Source: Elusimicrobiota bacterium
Lineage (GTDB): Bacteria > Elusimicrobiota > UBA5214 > JBBAAG01
Direction: 5' to 3'
Assembly (NCBI GenBank): GCA_041658405.1
Contig: JBBAAG010000078.1
Coordinates: 1 to 13,868 of the forward strand
DNA: 13,868 bases
Shown here: positions 1 through 8,426 of the stretch, piece by piece
Layout of the letters: every line of letters begins with the position of its first letter
Numbering within the stretch: position 1 is the stretch's first letter
The notes under the pieces: model-generated
What the model was told of the DNA's origin: nothing
What the model saw: only the letters and a program-made list of their open reading frames with translations
The model's database searches: none
Program-made: the position numbers and the translations under genes

Positions 1-9
1 AGGAACGGT

Positions 10-1371
10 ATGAAACATAAACTTATTATAATTCCGGTAATTCACACCCTGGCGTTGGCAGTCCTGTTTTCGTTACCCCTCGCGGGTTATACCGATGACA
101 TTCCACCGGAGCAACAATCCCAGCTCGCTATACTAAACGTAAAATCCAGTTCTGTAGACATGGACCCCGGCAAATTGTCAATACTGACCGACATTTTTAG
201 GACCGAACTTTTTCGGTTGAACCTATTCAAAGTCCTGGACCGCAGCTATATCGAAAAAATATTGGACGAACAGAAACTCAGTATGGCCGGCATAATTCAG
301 GAATCAAGTTTACTGAAAATAGGGAAGTTACTGACGGCAAACAAGCTGTTTATTTGTTCTTTAGAACGGTTTTCCGACACAATCTTAGCGTTGAACGTTC
401 GGATCATCAACGTAGACTCTTCGTTAATAGACTTCAGCGATATAATATTTATAAAAAATGAAACACAGATATTTGACGCGATCCAGGAAATTGTTAAAAA
501 CATAGAACTGAACTACCGCACCAGAAAAGACGTGTCCCAACCGGTGGATCAAGCTGAGTTCCAAACAGCGAAATGGAAATTTTTAGGCGCAAATCCCGAC
601 GAAATCGCGTCATTAATTACCAACAATCTCCGCGCAGAACAATTTCTTGAGCTCCGCCAGTACGACATTGCGTTCACAATCACCGAGTTTTTGGATGCTT
701 ATCGTAAAGGCTGGGATATGGAAGTCATAAAAATATTTTTGCAAAAAGGTATTGGTTACCGCGATGTCAAACAATCGCTGGGTTACGGTATTATAAACCT
801 TACGAACTACAACGCCAACTTTAAACCCGCGGGGCTACGCTACGACGAGTATTTAGAAGCGTACTCTAAACACCTTCTTACCCCGGAAGAATATTTGGAC
901 CACAAAAAGGGATACCAAAAAGATAAACTACATTACGGCATAGGCGGCGTAGCGGATAGCATCCCGATCCTTACCGCCGGAACAAGATTTCCGTTATTGC
1001 TGATCACGTGGGAACATTTTTTTACGGATTATCAGCGCAACAAGTCAAAACGCAGCATCGACGTAGGCGCCATAATGTTCAACGGTATCGCGCCGGCGCC
1101 GTACTCGCAGTACAACTGGTATTTCGGCGAATACCCGTTTTATTTTAAAACCGGGTTTGGCTTCGCGGCAGAACTCATCCTCGGCGGGCATATAGGCCTT
1201 TACGCGCATGCTGGTGTGGAAGTAAAAGAAAAGTACGAGTTCAGTTTTATACTGGCATTTTTGGGTACACAACCTGGAGTGTCGTACACAGACCTCAAAA
1301 CTCAAATCGGTGAGCCTAAATATGTCGGGATTCAGTTCCCGTACGCCGCTGCGGTGTTTAAGCTTAAATAG
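10..1371 (+). CDS. Exported protein with CsgG/LpoB-like N-terminal domain and beta-rich C-terminal region
   Basis: A 453-residue protein. Residues 1-28 form a signal peptide (basic start, long hydrophobic core, then a polar stretch). Residues about 38-170 read as a CsgG/LpoB-type domain: a first strand 'LAILNVKSS', a helix, 'LFKVLDRSYIEKILDEQ', 'GKLLTANKLFICSLER' and 'LALNVRIINVDSS', the usual order of that family, which acts in the periplasm or at the outer membrane. From about residue 300 the sequence is glycine- and aromatic-rich with alternating hydrophobic residues, suggesting beta strands. No lipobox Cys is seen, unlike true CsgG. The start is supported by AGGA at positions 1-4; nothing upstream is visible, so it may be internal to an operon. 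The role is not established; the fold call is moderate and the function is unknown. Confidence 0.6.
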   Translation: MKHKLIIIPVIHTLALAVLFSLPLAGYTDDIPPEQQSQLAILNVKSSSVDMDPGKLSILTDIFRTELFRLNLFKVLDRSYIEKILDEQKLSMAGIIQESSLLKIGKLLTANKLFICSLERFSDTILALNVRIINVDSSLIDFSDIIFIKNETQIFDAIQEIVKNIELNYRTRKDVSQPVDQAEFQTAKWKFLGANPDEIASLITNNLRAEQFLELRQYDIAFTITEFLDAYRKGWDMEVIKIFLQKGIGYRDVKQSLGYGIINLTNYNANFKPAGLRYDEYLEAYSKHLLTPEEYLDHKKGYQKDKLHYGIGGVADSIPILTAGTRFPLLLITWEHFFTDYQRNKSKRSIDVGAIMFNGIAPAPYSQYNWYFGEYPFYFKTGFGFAAELILGGHIGLYAHAGVEVKEKYEFSFILAFLGTQPGVSYTDLKTQIGEPKYVGIQFPYAAAVFKLK

Positions 1372-1420
1372 TATTAGGTTGAATGAATTAAAGAAAATAT
1401 TGATTTGAGGAATACAACGT

Positions 1421-2485
1421 ATGATTACATCCAAAGAACGCGTACTAACAGCGGTTAACCACCGCGCACCCGCAGGGCGTATACCTATTACGTTTGACGC
1501 GGAAAAAGAAGTGTATGATATCCTCTATAACCATTTCCAGACAAGGTCAAAACCTGAATTGTTTGATAAACTTAATGTCGATACCTGGATGATACTCCCG
1601 AATAATTTTATGTTCTCCGAAGAAGAGGCAAAGAAAGAGGTTAAGACCGCGTTGTGGGGATACAAAACGAGAGTTGCGCATTATTCCGGCGGTACCTACG
1701 ACGAGTTGTGTTACAGCCCGCTTGCGGGGAAAGATGAACTTAAGGATATCGATAATTATCCGTGGCCGGCACCGGACGCTCTGGACTTCACGCATTTTCC
1801 TAAAGAATCAAGGGAACAGAGTAACCGCGCAGTAATCGGTGTATTCACCTGGGGTGCGTATTTTGTATCATCCTTTCTCCGCGGGATGGAAGATATAATG
1901 CTTGATTTTGCAATGCGGAAAGAATACGCGGATCGCCTGATAAAAACGGTTACTGAAAAAATTGAGGGATACCTTACTGTTATGCTTGAGAAGTACGGTG
2001 AGGGTATAGATATTGTGTATATGGCCGACGATTATTGTTCGCAATTAAGCCCGTTATTCAGCCCTGCAACGTTCCAGGAATTTGTGGTACCCTACCTCAA
2101 ACGCGTAACGGCTATCACGCATAAGCATAACAAAAAGTTTTTATTGCATTGCTGCGGGTCAGTACGGCCATTACTTCCTATGATCATAGAGTCCGGGGTT
2201 GATATGCTGGAACCTATACAAATCCGTGCTGCCGGGATGGATCCCGCGGGGTTAAAAAAAGATTTCGGGCGTGATATCTGTTTCTACGGCGGAGTTGACC
2301 TCCAGGAGGTGTTGTGTAAAGGTACGCCACAGCAGGTATCCGATGAAGTTAAACGGTTAATTGATATCCTCGGGAAAGACGGAGGGTATATCCTCGGGCC
2401 CGGGCATACATATATCCAAATTGATGCGCCGGTAAAAAATATTATCTCAATGTACGAAACTGCGGGAAAATATTTATCAATATAA
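1421..2485 (+). CDS. Uroporphyrinogen decarboxylase-family protein, MtaA/CmuA-type methyltransferase branch
   Basis: A 354-residue soluble TIM-barrel protein, normal length for the family. The N-terminus 'SKERVLTAVNHRAPAGRIPI' is the typical opening of UroD-like proteins. It carries the HxCG zinc-type motif at H243-C244-C245-G246 inside 'KFLLHCCGS', a feature of corrinoid-dependent methyltransferases (MtaA, CmuA) rather than of true heme-pathway HemE. The later position that is often a Cys zinc ligand reads 'GPGHTYIQ', so His may stand in as ligand; that is inference. The likely role is methyl transfer to or from a corrinoid protein or a small thiol, with substrate unknown. GAGGAA lies 8 nt before the ATG. 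It is 49 nt downstream of the CsgG-like gene and convergent with the porin gene, with about 20 nt between their stops. No corrinoid protein gene lies beside it. Confidence 0.8.
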   Translation: MITSKERVLTAVNHRAPAGRIPITFDAEKEVYDILYNHFQTRSKPELFDKLNVDTWMILPNNFMFSEEEAKKEVKTALWGYKTRVAHYSGGTYDELCYSPLAGKDELKDIDNYPWPAPDALDFTHFPKESREQSNRAVIGVFTWGAYFVSSFLRGMEDIMLDFAMRKEYADRLIKTVTEKIEGYLTVMLEKYGEGIDIVYMADDYCSQLSPLFSPATFQEFVVPYLKRVTAITHKHNKKFLLHCCGSVRPLLPMIIESGVDMLEPIQIRAAGMDPAGLKKDFGRDICFYGGVDLQEVLCKGTPQQVSDEVKRLIDILGKDGGYILGPGHTYIQIDAPVKNIISMYETAGKYLSI

Positions 2486-2506
2486 TCCCGCAGGCCGTAT
2501 ACTTTT

Positions 2507-3826
2507 TTAGAACATGAACTGGAACATAACTCTGATAGCAGCAGTATTTTGTCTCGGGATTAATGTTCCATACGGTAATGTCGTAACCAAACTCGCTTGA
2601 TCCGGCATCGCCATAAGGTTATAAGCACCGATATTTTCTTCCTGTACTACTGGAACATCAATACCCATAGGTGCATCAAACACGAGTTTAAGATGATGTT
2701 CTTTGAAGTAAATTGTAAGTGCCGGCGTTATTTCATAGATATATTTATCGTCAACTAACGGCCAAATACTATTTGTTCTACCAACGCCAAAATCGGCATA
2801 CCCAAAGTTTTTGTCCGGTATAATCATTGCATACCTAAGAGCTACTTCACAAGGTTCATACAATGCTGCGATTTTACATTCAGAGCCGGTAAGCTTAATC
2901 GCACCAAATGCGTTTGAATACGTTCCGTGGTTAACTTCCGCTTCAGCAGATAATAAAACATCACTGATCTTGGTCTGTGCTGCGCAATCAAGCCCGATCT
3001 GCATAAGTTCTCCGATTTCAACCTGAGATGCATTAGTAATCGCGCGAAGGTATGGGTTCCAGTTTTTGTTGTACAATAACGAAATATCGGTCTGTTTGTT
3101 ACTCAAAACACTTGAATGCCCTATCCGCGAATCTTTTGTATAAAGGCCGTTAAAGTATATCGCATATTTTGTTAGTTCTGAGTCAACTGGTGATTGGTCA
3201 ATAGCAAAGATGTTTTTGTCCATAATATTATACCCAGCACGGAGCACTATCATTGGTACACCTAGTTTTTGTGGTAGGTACCGTATCGGGGTTTCCATCC
3301 CGCCGCCGGTAAAAATTCCTAGAGCTGCGGTATAGTTTTCGTAGTTCCCGTGTACAGCAAACCCGCTGTCACGGCCTACATTGAAACCTAAGGTATTAAT
3401 TGACCTGTCAACAAACTGCATCGTCCCGGAGTTTACCAAACGTTCACGGCTATAAGGTACCCTAAACTGTCCTACACGGATATATAACATTTCACTTATC
3501 AAAGGAACGTCTACATAATAATCCAGTAACGATAATACCGTATTACTTTTAGTTGTTTCTTCACCGCCAAAAGCAATCTCTATACTGTACGTCAGATCGT
3601 CATAATTACCGTTTACCCTTAACAATGACTGCCGTTGATATAAAGAAATCCTGTCATTATTCCGTGAGTTATCATTCAACGCCTCTAGCAAACCCAGTCC
3701 CTGAAACATGCCATGAACTTCTACTGCGTTCGTTGCAGAGTCATCCTCAGCATTTACGGATGCGGATACCATAAACAAACTAATAAACATAACAAATACA
3801 ATTCTAATTCTTTTTAGTAACACCAT
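2507..3826 (-). CDS. Outer-membrane porin, OprO/OprP-like (Porin_O_P family)
   Basis: A 439-residue protein with a clear signal peptide (residues 1-26, cleavage near 'ASVNA'). The mature part alternates polar and hydrophobic residues as in beta barrels and ends in 'VMFQFMF', a C-terminal Phe signature for outer-membrane insertion. The segment 'RVGQFRVPYSRERLVNSG', followed by 'QFVDRSIN' and 'GRDSGFAVHGNY', is the conserved core of the phosphate-selective porin O/P family; family membership does not prove phosphate selectivity. AAGGAG lies about 7 nt before the ATG. The gene is transcribed alone from a 180-nt upstream region that holds one copy of the repeated promoter element (3939-4005). It likely contributes the outer-membrane uptake arm of that regulon. 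Confidence 0.82.
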   Translation of the reverse strand: MVLLKRIRIVFVMFISLFMVSASVNAEDDSATNAVEVHGMFQGLGLLEALNDNSRNNDRISLYQRQSLLRVNGNYDDLTYSIEIAFGGEETTKSNTVLSLLDYYVDVPLISEMLYIRVGQFRVPYSRERLVNSGTMQFVDRSINTLGFNVGRDSGFAVHGNYENYTAALGIFTGGGMETPIRYLPQKLGVPMIVLRAGYNIMDKNIFAIDQSPVDSELTKYAIYFNGLYTKDSRIGHSSVLSNKQTDISLLYNKNWNPYLRAITNASQVEIGELMQIGLDCAAQTKISDVLLSAEAEVNHGTYSNAFGAIKLTGSECKIAALYEPCEVALRYAMIIPDKNFGYADFGVGRTNSIWPLVDDKYIYEITPALTIYFKEHHLKLVFDAPMGIDVPVVQEENIGAYNLMAMPDQASLVTTLPYGTLIPRQNTAAIRVMFQFMF

Positions 3827-3938
3827 ACTTTTCTCCTTTTTACTTTCCTCATTTTATTCAAAATTCACTGACTACTGTCTCAAAACTACTCATTCCCTCC
3901 TTATTAATAACTGTATCTTTAACTTAAACACCTGATTC

Positions 3939-4005
3939 TATTATTACACAATTGATTTGTTTTAGGAATTGGCTGATGCCACTTTGTACTGACTTTATTC
4001 GCTTT
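3939..4005 (-). promoter_or_regulatory. Repeated promoter element, copy A (upstream of porin)
   Basis: Reading toward the porin gene it carries GAA, AGTC, AAAG, G and CCAATT at the same fixed spacing as four other copies in the window. A weak -35 TTCCTA (3968-3963) follows, and a -10-like TAATAAT is centred near 3943. The upstream end abuts the stop codon of the cyclase gene (4007-4009). The porin start lies 132 nt beyond the TTCCTA-proximal block. Roles as operator and promoter are inferred from conservation and position. Confidence 0.6.
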
Positions 4006-4006
4006 T

Positions 4007-5059
4007 CTAAACTCCTAGAACCTCATAAATTTTTACAGGTAATAGCTTCCCTTTCAGTTGAACTGGTTCTAGTGTGTGAATTTTAATTTTTCCTTCAACC
4101 TGCAATAAAACATTTTCTGTAATTAGGATCTGGCCGGGTCGGGCTATTGACTCTACTCTTTGGGCTGTGTTAACGATGTCCCCAATGATTGTGTAATCCA
4201 TTGCTTCTTCAGTTCCTATGTTTCCAACAACCACATCGCCATAGTTTATTCCTATCCCAATCCCAAGATTTTGTAATTCCGGCGGCCAGCTTTGTCTCAA
4301 ATCCTTAAAGGCTTTTTGCATCTCTACAGCCGCCCGAATTGACCATAGCGTTTCTTCTTCTAACTCTATCGGAGCACCCCAAAAAGCCATAATGCAGTCG
4401 CCTATATATTTATCAAAGGTACCTTTGTTTGTAAAAACAATTCCGGTAAGCACCTTGTATATACTGTTAAGGAAATGAATAAGTTCATCTGCGTTCATGT
4501 TCTCGGAAAGAGAGGTGAATCCGCGTAAATCACAAAAAAACGCGGCAACCTCTTTTCTATCACCGCCCAATTTAGAATATATTCCCGGATTAGCGATTAT
4601 TTGTTCAATAGCGAAGCTGTTTACATAACGATGTAACATACTGGAAATAAGCTTATTTCTTAATTCTACTTCATCGTGGAAAAATTTCATCTTCAACAAA
4701 TTTTTTACCCGGGCAATAAGTTCAATTTTATGAGAAGGCTTATTTAGAAAGTCATCCGCTCCGGCTTCAAGCCCTTCAATTTTTGCCTCTATGTTATCAA
4801 GTGACGTCAGTATAACTATAGGAAGGAATGCGTTATTCGGATCTTTTTTGATTCTTCTGCAAACTTCATATCCGTTCATGCCAGACATCATTACGTCCAG
4901 TAAAATTAAATCGATTTTATGATTAGAAAGTATTTCCAACGCTTTTTCACCGTTTAATGCTTTGATAATTTCACAACCTTGCGGATAAAGATATGCTTCG
5001 ATTAGTTCAATGTTTTGAGGCTGGTCATCAACAACTAAAATTACCGGTTTGTCTCTCAT
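4007..5059 (-). CDS. Response regulator with class III adenylate/guanylate cyclase output domain
   Basis: A 350-residue cytoplasmic protein. Residues 5-123 are a receiver with acidic pair D11/D12, phosphoacceptor D55, T85 and K107, all intact. A short helical linker leads to a class III nucleotide cyclase domain (about 168-350). The catalytic set is complete: metal ligands D177 ('FFCDLRGFTS') and D221 ('KYIGDCIMAFWGAP'), base-recognition pair K217 and D288 ('MDYTIIGD'), and transition-state N297 and R301. A Lys/Asp pair favours ATP, so cAMP is the likely product; this is inferred from the family. It lies 9 nt downstream of the stand-alone receiver and is the last gene of the kinase operon, so it is the probable output of that kinase, turning phosphorylation into a cyclic-nucleotide signal. 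No DNA-binding domain is present. Confidence 0.88.
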   Translation of the reverse strand: MRDKPVILVVDDQPQNIELIEAYLYPQGCEIIKALNGEKALEILSNHKIDLILLDVMMSGMNGYEVCRRIKKDPNNAFLPIVILTSLDNIEAKIEGLEAGADDFLNKPSHKIELIARVKNLLKMKFFHDEVELRNKLISSMLHRYVNSFAIEQIIANPGIYSKLGGDRKEVAAFFCDLRGFTSLSENMNADELIHFLNSIYKVLTGIVFTNKGTFDKYIGDCIMAFWGAPIELEEETLWSIRAAVEMQKAFKDLRQSWPPELQNLGIGIGINYGDVVVGNIGTEEAMDYTIIGDIVNTAQRVESIARPGQILITENVLLQVEGKIKIHTLEPVQLKGKLLPVKIYEVLGV

Positions 5060-5068
5060 CTTGGTAAT

Positions 5069-5434
5069 TCAATTAAGAAATTGACTGATTTCTTTAACAA
5101 AGGTACGCGTATTTATCGGCTTTCCTATGAACCCGCTGTTAGTTATACCACTTATTTCTTCTCTGCCTTCTGCCAGTACAGAAGCAGTTACAAAAACAAT
5201 GGGTATACTGCCTGTTTCTTTGTCTTGACGCAATATTGCTGCTGCTTCGGAACCACGCATATCTGGTAGACGCATATCCATAATTATAATATCCGGCTTT
5301 TCTTTCATAGCAATGGCAATTCCGTTAGCAGCTGTTTTGGCTACAAATACTCTGAAACCAACAACTTCCAAAAGGTCTTTTTCCAGTAAAAGATTGTTTT
5401 CATTATCATCTATAATTAATGCCCTTTTCCTCAT
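5069..5434 (-). CDS. Stand-alone receiver-domain response regulator
   Basis: A 121-residue CheY-like protein consisting of one receiver domain: D9/D10 acidic pair, phosphoacceptor D53 in 'IIIMDMRLPDM', T83 and K105 in 'GKP'. Its ATG overlaps the kinase stop codon as ATGA (5431-5434), so translation is probably coupled and near-stoichiometric expression is likely. With no output domain it may pass phosphate on, act as a phosphate sink, or bind a partner allosterically. Position between the hybrid-like kinase and the receiver-cyclase makes a branched or multistep relay plausible, although no histidine phosphotransfer domain is visible in the window. Confidence 0.88.
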   Translation of the reverse strand: MRKRALIIDDNENNLLLEKDLLEVVGFRVFVAKTAANGIAIAMKEKPDIIIMDMRLPDMRGSEAAAILRQDKETGSIPIVFVTASVLAEGREEISGITNSGFIGKPINTRTFVKEISQFLN

Positions 5435-7770
5435 TTCACGCCATCCTTCCTTGATGTAATCGGTAAAGTAAACCTGACCATGGTGCCTTTATTTAGGCCT
5501 TCTGATTCTACAGAAAACTTCCCGCCGTGTAGTTCAACCAGTTTTTTCGAAAGCGGTAACCCCAGCCCGGTACCCTCAGTTATCCGGGAATACGGAGTAT
5601 CGACCCGGAAAAAGCCTTCAAATATTTTTTCTATGTTTTCAGGTGCAATACCGACTCCAGAATCACAAACGACTATTTCTATCTCAGTCCCGGCTTTCTT
5701 CGCCCACAAGCCAATTTTACCGTCCTCGGGTGTAAATTTAACTGCGTTTGAAAGCAGATTGTACATTATCTCTTTTACTTTAAGCTCATCTGCTTCAATA
5801 TTCGGCAGGTCTTTGGATATTTCAAGTAACATCTGAAGCTTTTTTTTGCTGACCGTATCCGCTACCAGCAGTGAAATCTCGTTTAACAGGCTTTTCATGG
5901 GTAAACTGGATAATGAAAGTTTCATTTTCCCGGCTTCAACTTTTGCCATATCAAGTATCTGATTTATAAGTAAAAGTAGATGCTTACCGCTGGTTAAAAC
6001 ATTATTAACGTATTGCTTTTGCTTTTCATTAAGCGGCCCGAAAGTCTCGTCGTATAATACTTCAGAAAAACCGTTGATGGAATTAAGCGGGGTCCTGAGT
6101 TCATGAGACATGTTAGCTAAAAATTCTGATTTTACCCTCGCAACACGTTTTAACTCAGTGGACAGCTCATTTAATTCTTTATAAGCTTTTTCCAACCCTG
6201 CTTCTATCTGTTTTCGTTCAGTGATATCCTCGATTGCCAGGAGAATGATCCTCTCTTTCCCCAATCCTCTTTGAATTTGCCGTGCATTCAAAAGCATTAT
6301 ACGCCTGCCAATATCAATAAAATCGTGTTCTACTTCGTAGTTATCAAAAGTTGCTTTTTGAGGAAGTATGGTTTCCAGGAGTTCACGTAGTTTGGGGATA
6401 TCCCACTGTTTATTGCCTAGGTCATAAATAAGGTGTCCTACGGTCTCTTCAGGTTTTACCTTAAAGAACTCATAAAATGAACGGCTGACCGTGACTACCC
6501 TAAGATCTTGGTCTAAAGAAATTAAAGGTTCACGTACAGTGTTAATAACGCTCTCAGCGAATTCACTGGTTTCATCCGCGGATTGTTTAATTATCTCCAG
6601 TTCTTTCCGGGTTTTTTCCAGTCCGGCTTCAATCTGCTTGCGTTCGGTGATATCCTCAATAGCCAGGAGGATGATCCGTTCTTTCCCCAACCCTCTTTGA
6701 ATTTGCCGTGCATTCAAAAGCATTATACGCCTGCCAATATCGAGAAAATCGTGTTCCACTTCGTAGTTATCAAAAGTTGCTTTTTGAGGAAGTATGGTTT
6801 CCAGGAGTTCACGCAGTTTGGGAATATCCCACTGTTTATTGCCTAGGTCATAAATAAGATGTCCTATGGTTTCTTCAGGTTTTACCTTAAAAAATTCGTA
6901 GAATGACCGGCTGACTGTGACTACTCTTAGATCCTGGTCCAGAACGATTAAAGGTTCACGCACAGTATTGATGATACTCTCGGAATACTCACTGACAATC
7001 AGTACTTGTTTTGCCTTTTTCTGTTCGGTAATGTCGTGCATAATGGCTGATATGCCATAAATATTTCCAAACTTGTCCTTGATTGGTGAAAGAGTTAAAG
7101 AAATATCAATTATTACCCCGTCTTTTCTAACACGTTTTGTTTCATGGTTTTTAATTAATTCTCCGTCTTTCAGTTTTATAAATTGGTTAAGTATTTCTTC
7201 TTTGTAACTAGAGGGAGCCAAAATAGAAATGTTTTTGCCATGCATCTCTTGTTCAGTATATCCATATATTTGTTCTGCGCCTTTATTCCAACTAACAATA
7301 TCTCCTTGCAATGTTTTTCCAATAATGCCATCAACAGATGTATTAACAATTGCGGCTAGGTTAAGATTAGCTTCTTCCATAACCTTGCGCTTGGTAATAT
7401 CTTCTATAGCCAGGAGAATTACTTTCAGTTTTCCCGGTGGGTTGGGAATTCTTCGTGCATTTAAAAGCATTGTACGCTGGCCAATATCGAGAAAATCGTG
7501 TTCCACCTCATAATCATCAAAAGTTGCTTTTTGGGGAAGGATGGTTTCCAGTAGTTCACGCAGTTTGGGAATATCCCACTGTTTATTGCCTAGGTCATAA
7601 ATCAGCTTGCCCACGGTTTCTTTGGGATTGACCTTAAAGACTTCATAAAAGGAACGGCTGGCGGTGACTACTCTTAAATCTTTGTTAAGAACAATCAATG
7701 GTTCACGCACGGTATTGACAATACTCTCTGAGTATTCCCGGGATTGTGTTACGATTTTATTCCAGAACAT
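5431..7770 (-). CDS. Multi-PAS cytoplasmic sensor histidine kinase
   Basis: A 779-residue protein without signal peptide or membrane segment, so a cytoplasmic sensor. Four PAS-type domains precede the kinase core: repeat A (about 15-126), a different, canonical PAS with PAC tail (about 135-252, 'VDGIIGKTLQGDIVSWNKGA'), repeat B (264-375) and repeat C (406-517). A, B and C are nearly identical in sequence. A short helical linker leads to HisKA with phosphoacceptor H556 in 'FLANMSHELRTPLNS', then HATPase with N675 in the N box ('NLLSNAVKF'), 'DSGVGI' and 'GTGLGL'. The kinase is therefore predicted active. The ligand or cofactor of the PAS domains cannot be read from sequence. Start: AAGGAT lies about 8 nt upstream of the ATG. 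The gene follows the 207-aa gene by 21 nt and overlaps the receiver gene by 4 nt. Confidence 0.9.
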   Translation of the reverse strand: MFWNKIVTQSREYSESIVNTVREPLIVLNKDLRVVTASRSFYEVFKVNPKETVGKLIYDLGNKQWDIPKLRELLETILPQKATFDDYEVEHDFLDIGQRTMLLNARRIPNPPGKLKVILLAIEDITKRKVMEEANLNLAAIVNTSVDGIIGKTLQGDIVSWNKGAEQIYGYTEQEMHGKNISILAPSSYKEEILNQFIKLKDGELIKNHETKRVRKDGVIIDISLTLSPIKDKFGNIYGISAIMHDITEQKKAKQVLIVSEYSESIINTVREPLIVLDQDLRVVTVSRSFYEFFKVKPEETIGHLIYDLGNKQWDIPKLRELLETILPQKATFDNYEVEHDFLDIGRRIMLLNARQIQRGLGKERIILLAIEDITERKQIEAGLEKTRKELEIIKQSADETSEFAESVINTVREPLISLDQDLRVVTVSRSFYEFFKVKPEETVGHLIYDLGNKQWDIPKLRELLETILPQKATFDNYEVEHDFIDIGRRIMLLNARQIQRGLGKERIILLAIEDITERKQIEAGLEKAYKELNELSTELKRVARVKSEFLANMSHELRTPLNSINGFSEVLYDETFGPLNEKQKQYVNNVLTSGKHLLLLINQILDMAKVEAGKMKLSLSSLPMKSLLNEISLLVADTVSKKKLQMLLEISKDLPNIEADELKVKEIMYNLLSNAVKFTPEDGKIGLWAKKAGTEIEIVVCDSGVGIAPENIEKIFEGFFRVDTPYSRITEGTGLGLPLSKKLVELHGGKFSVESEGLNKGTMVRFTLPITSRKDGVK
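6221..6555 (-). repeat. PAS-coding repeat copy C (335 bp)
   Basis: Third of three 335-bp in-frame repeats within the histidine kinase gene. It is very close to copy B at both DNA and protein level; similarity to B continues past the boundary to about 6189, giving a 426-bp period equal to 142 residues. Confidence 0.85.
6647..6981 (-). repeat. PAS-coding repeat copy B (335 bp)
   Basis: Second copy of the PAS-coding repeat, the same length as A and C with no visible indel. Over roughly 130 residues the protein differs from copy C at only about eight positions, for example I/V, L/I and V/S changes. Confidence 0.85.
7394..7728 (-). repeat. PAS-coding repeat copy A (335 bp)
   Basis: First copy at the N-terminal end of the kinase. 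It is the same length as B and C but more diverged (for example 'KVFKVNPKETVG' against 'EFFKVKPEETIG'). It is separated from B by an unrelated PAS domain, so the duplication order was probably A first, then B and C. Confidence 0.8.
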
Positions 7771-7791
7771 ATTATGGTATCCTTTTTAGTA

Positions 7792-8415
7792 CTATTTTCG
7801 CTTCTTGTTGCCTTTTTTATGTCCAGTGGCTTTGCTACTACTTTTGCTGTTCTTTTTTTCGGAATATATCGTTGAGAACTTCTTGCCGCTGGAACGCATT
7901 TTCACAACTTCTTCCGGGGAATACCCGTGTTGTTCCACAAAAAACCGCATGTTTACTAGGTTCACTATATCGTCGTCTATAAGAACAATCTTCTTCCACT
8001 GTTTCTTCGGCCTCTGGTAATAACCATATGCTCTGCCATAGGGCGAGCCTTTCACGATCACGTAATCCATAGGGTAGTAGAATATATCCGCGCTCAAACC
8101 ATACTTTGTACAGATTGTGAACCACGACATCTGCTTCGCCCGCAGAGATAATATAACATCCGAACTCACCCGTGCATGGGAAGCGATAAAGAACACCACA
8201 GGAAGATCATCGTCATCAATACCACGTTCACGGATCACCATAACCTCGCGTTCCGGAACATGATAATAATTGCTTATTCCCAGATGGAATGATTGTATGC
8301 CATCATCGGTTACCGAGATCCCTAATTTAATTTCTGCACTAGCCCTGCTGCTGATCATGATATTTATCATAACCATCAAAACTATTACGCTAAAACACTT
8401 TACTATTTTTTTCAT
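7792..8415 (-). CDS. Exported protein of unknown function with basic C-terminal tail
   Basis: A 207-residue protein. Residues 1-27 are a signal peptide ending 'SRASA', so the protein is exported. The body holds three related segments: 'VPEREVMVIRERGIDDDDLP' (53-72), 'SSDVILSLRAKQMSWFTICT' (84-103) and 'SPEEVVKMRSSGKKFSTIYS' (166-185). Each has the pattern V-x-x-x-R followed by a Gly or Gln and an aromatic turn. The centre contains Tyr/Gly-rich 'YGRAYGYYQRPKKQW', and the last 20 residues are almost all Lys, Ser and Gly. Similar proteins occur, to my recollection, as unannotated exported proteins in deltaproteobacteria; no function is known to me. RBS GAGGA sits a few nt upstream of the ATG and directly after the stop of the 46-aa gene. 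The basic tail could bind anionic envelope polymers or nucleic acid (inference). Confidence 0.75.
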   Translation of the reverse strand: MKKIVKCFSVIVLMVMINIMISSRASAEIKLGISVTDDGIQSFHLGISNYYHVPEREVMVIRERGIDDDDLPVVFFIASHARVSSDVILSLRAKQMSWFTICTKYGLSADIFYYPMDYVIVKGSPYGRAYGYYQRPKKQWKKIVLIDDDIVNLVNMRFFVEQHGYSPEEVVKMRSSGKKFSTIYSEKKNSKSSSKATGHKKGNKKRK

Positions 8416-8426
8416 TTATTCCTCTA

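Noticed and set aside
2486..2506. Bidirectional terminator between the convergent methyltransferase and porin genes
   Set aside because: No inverted repeat with a T-tract is visible in the short gap.
5480..5836. Plus-strand open frames opposite the kinase and other minus-strand genes
   Set aside because: They mirror the coding strand, lack ribosome binding sites and show no protein-like composition; treated as shadows.
6189..6981. CRISPR or satellite-like repeat array
   Set aside because: The repeats are long, in frame and encode PAS domains; no short repeats with spacers exist.
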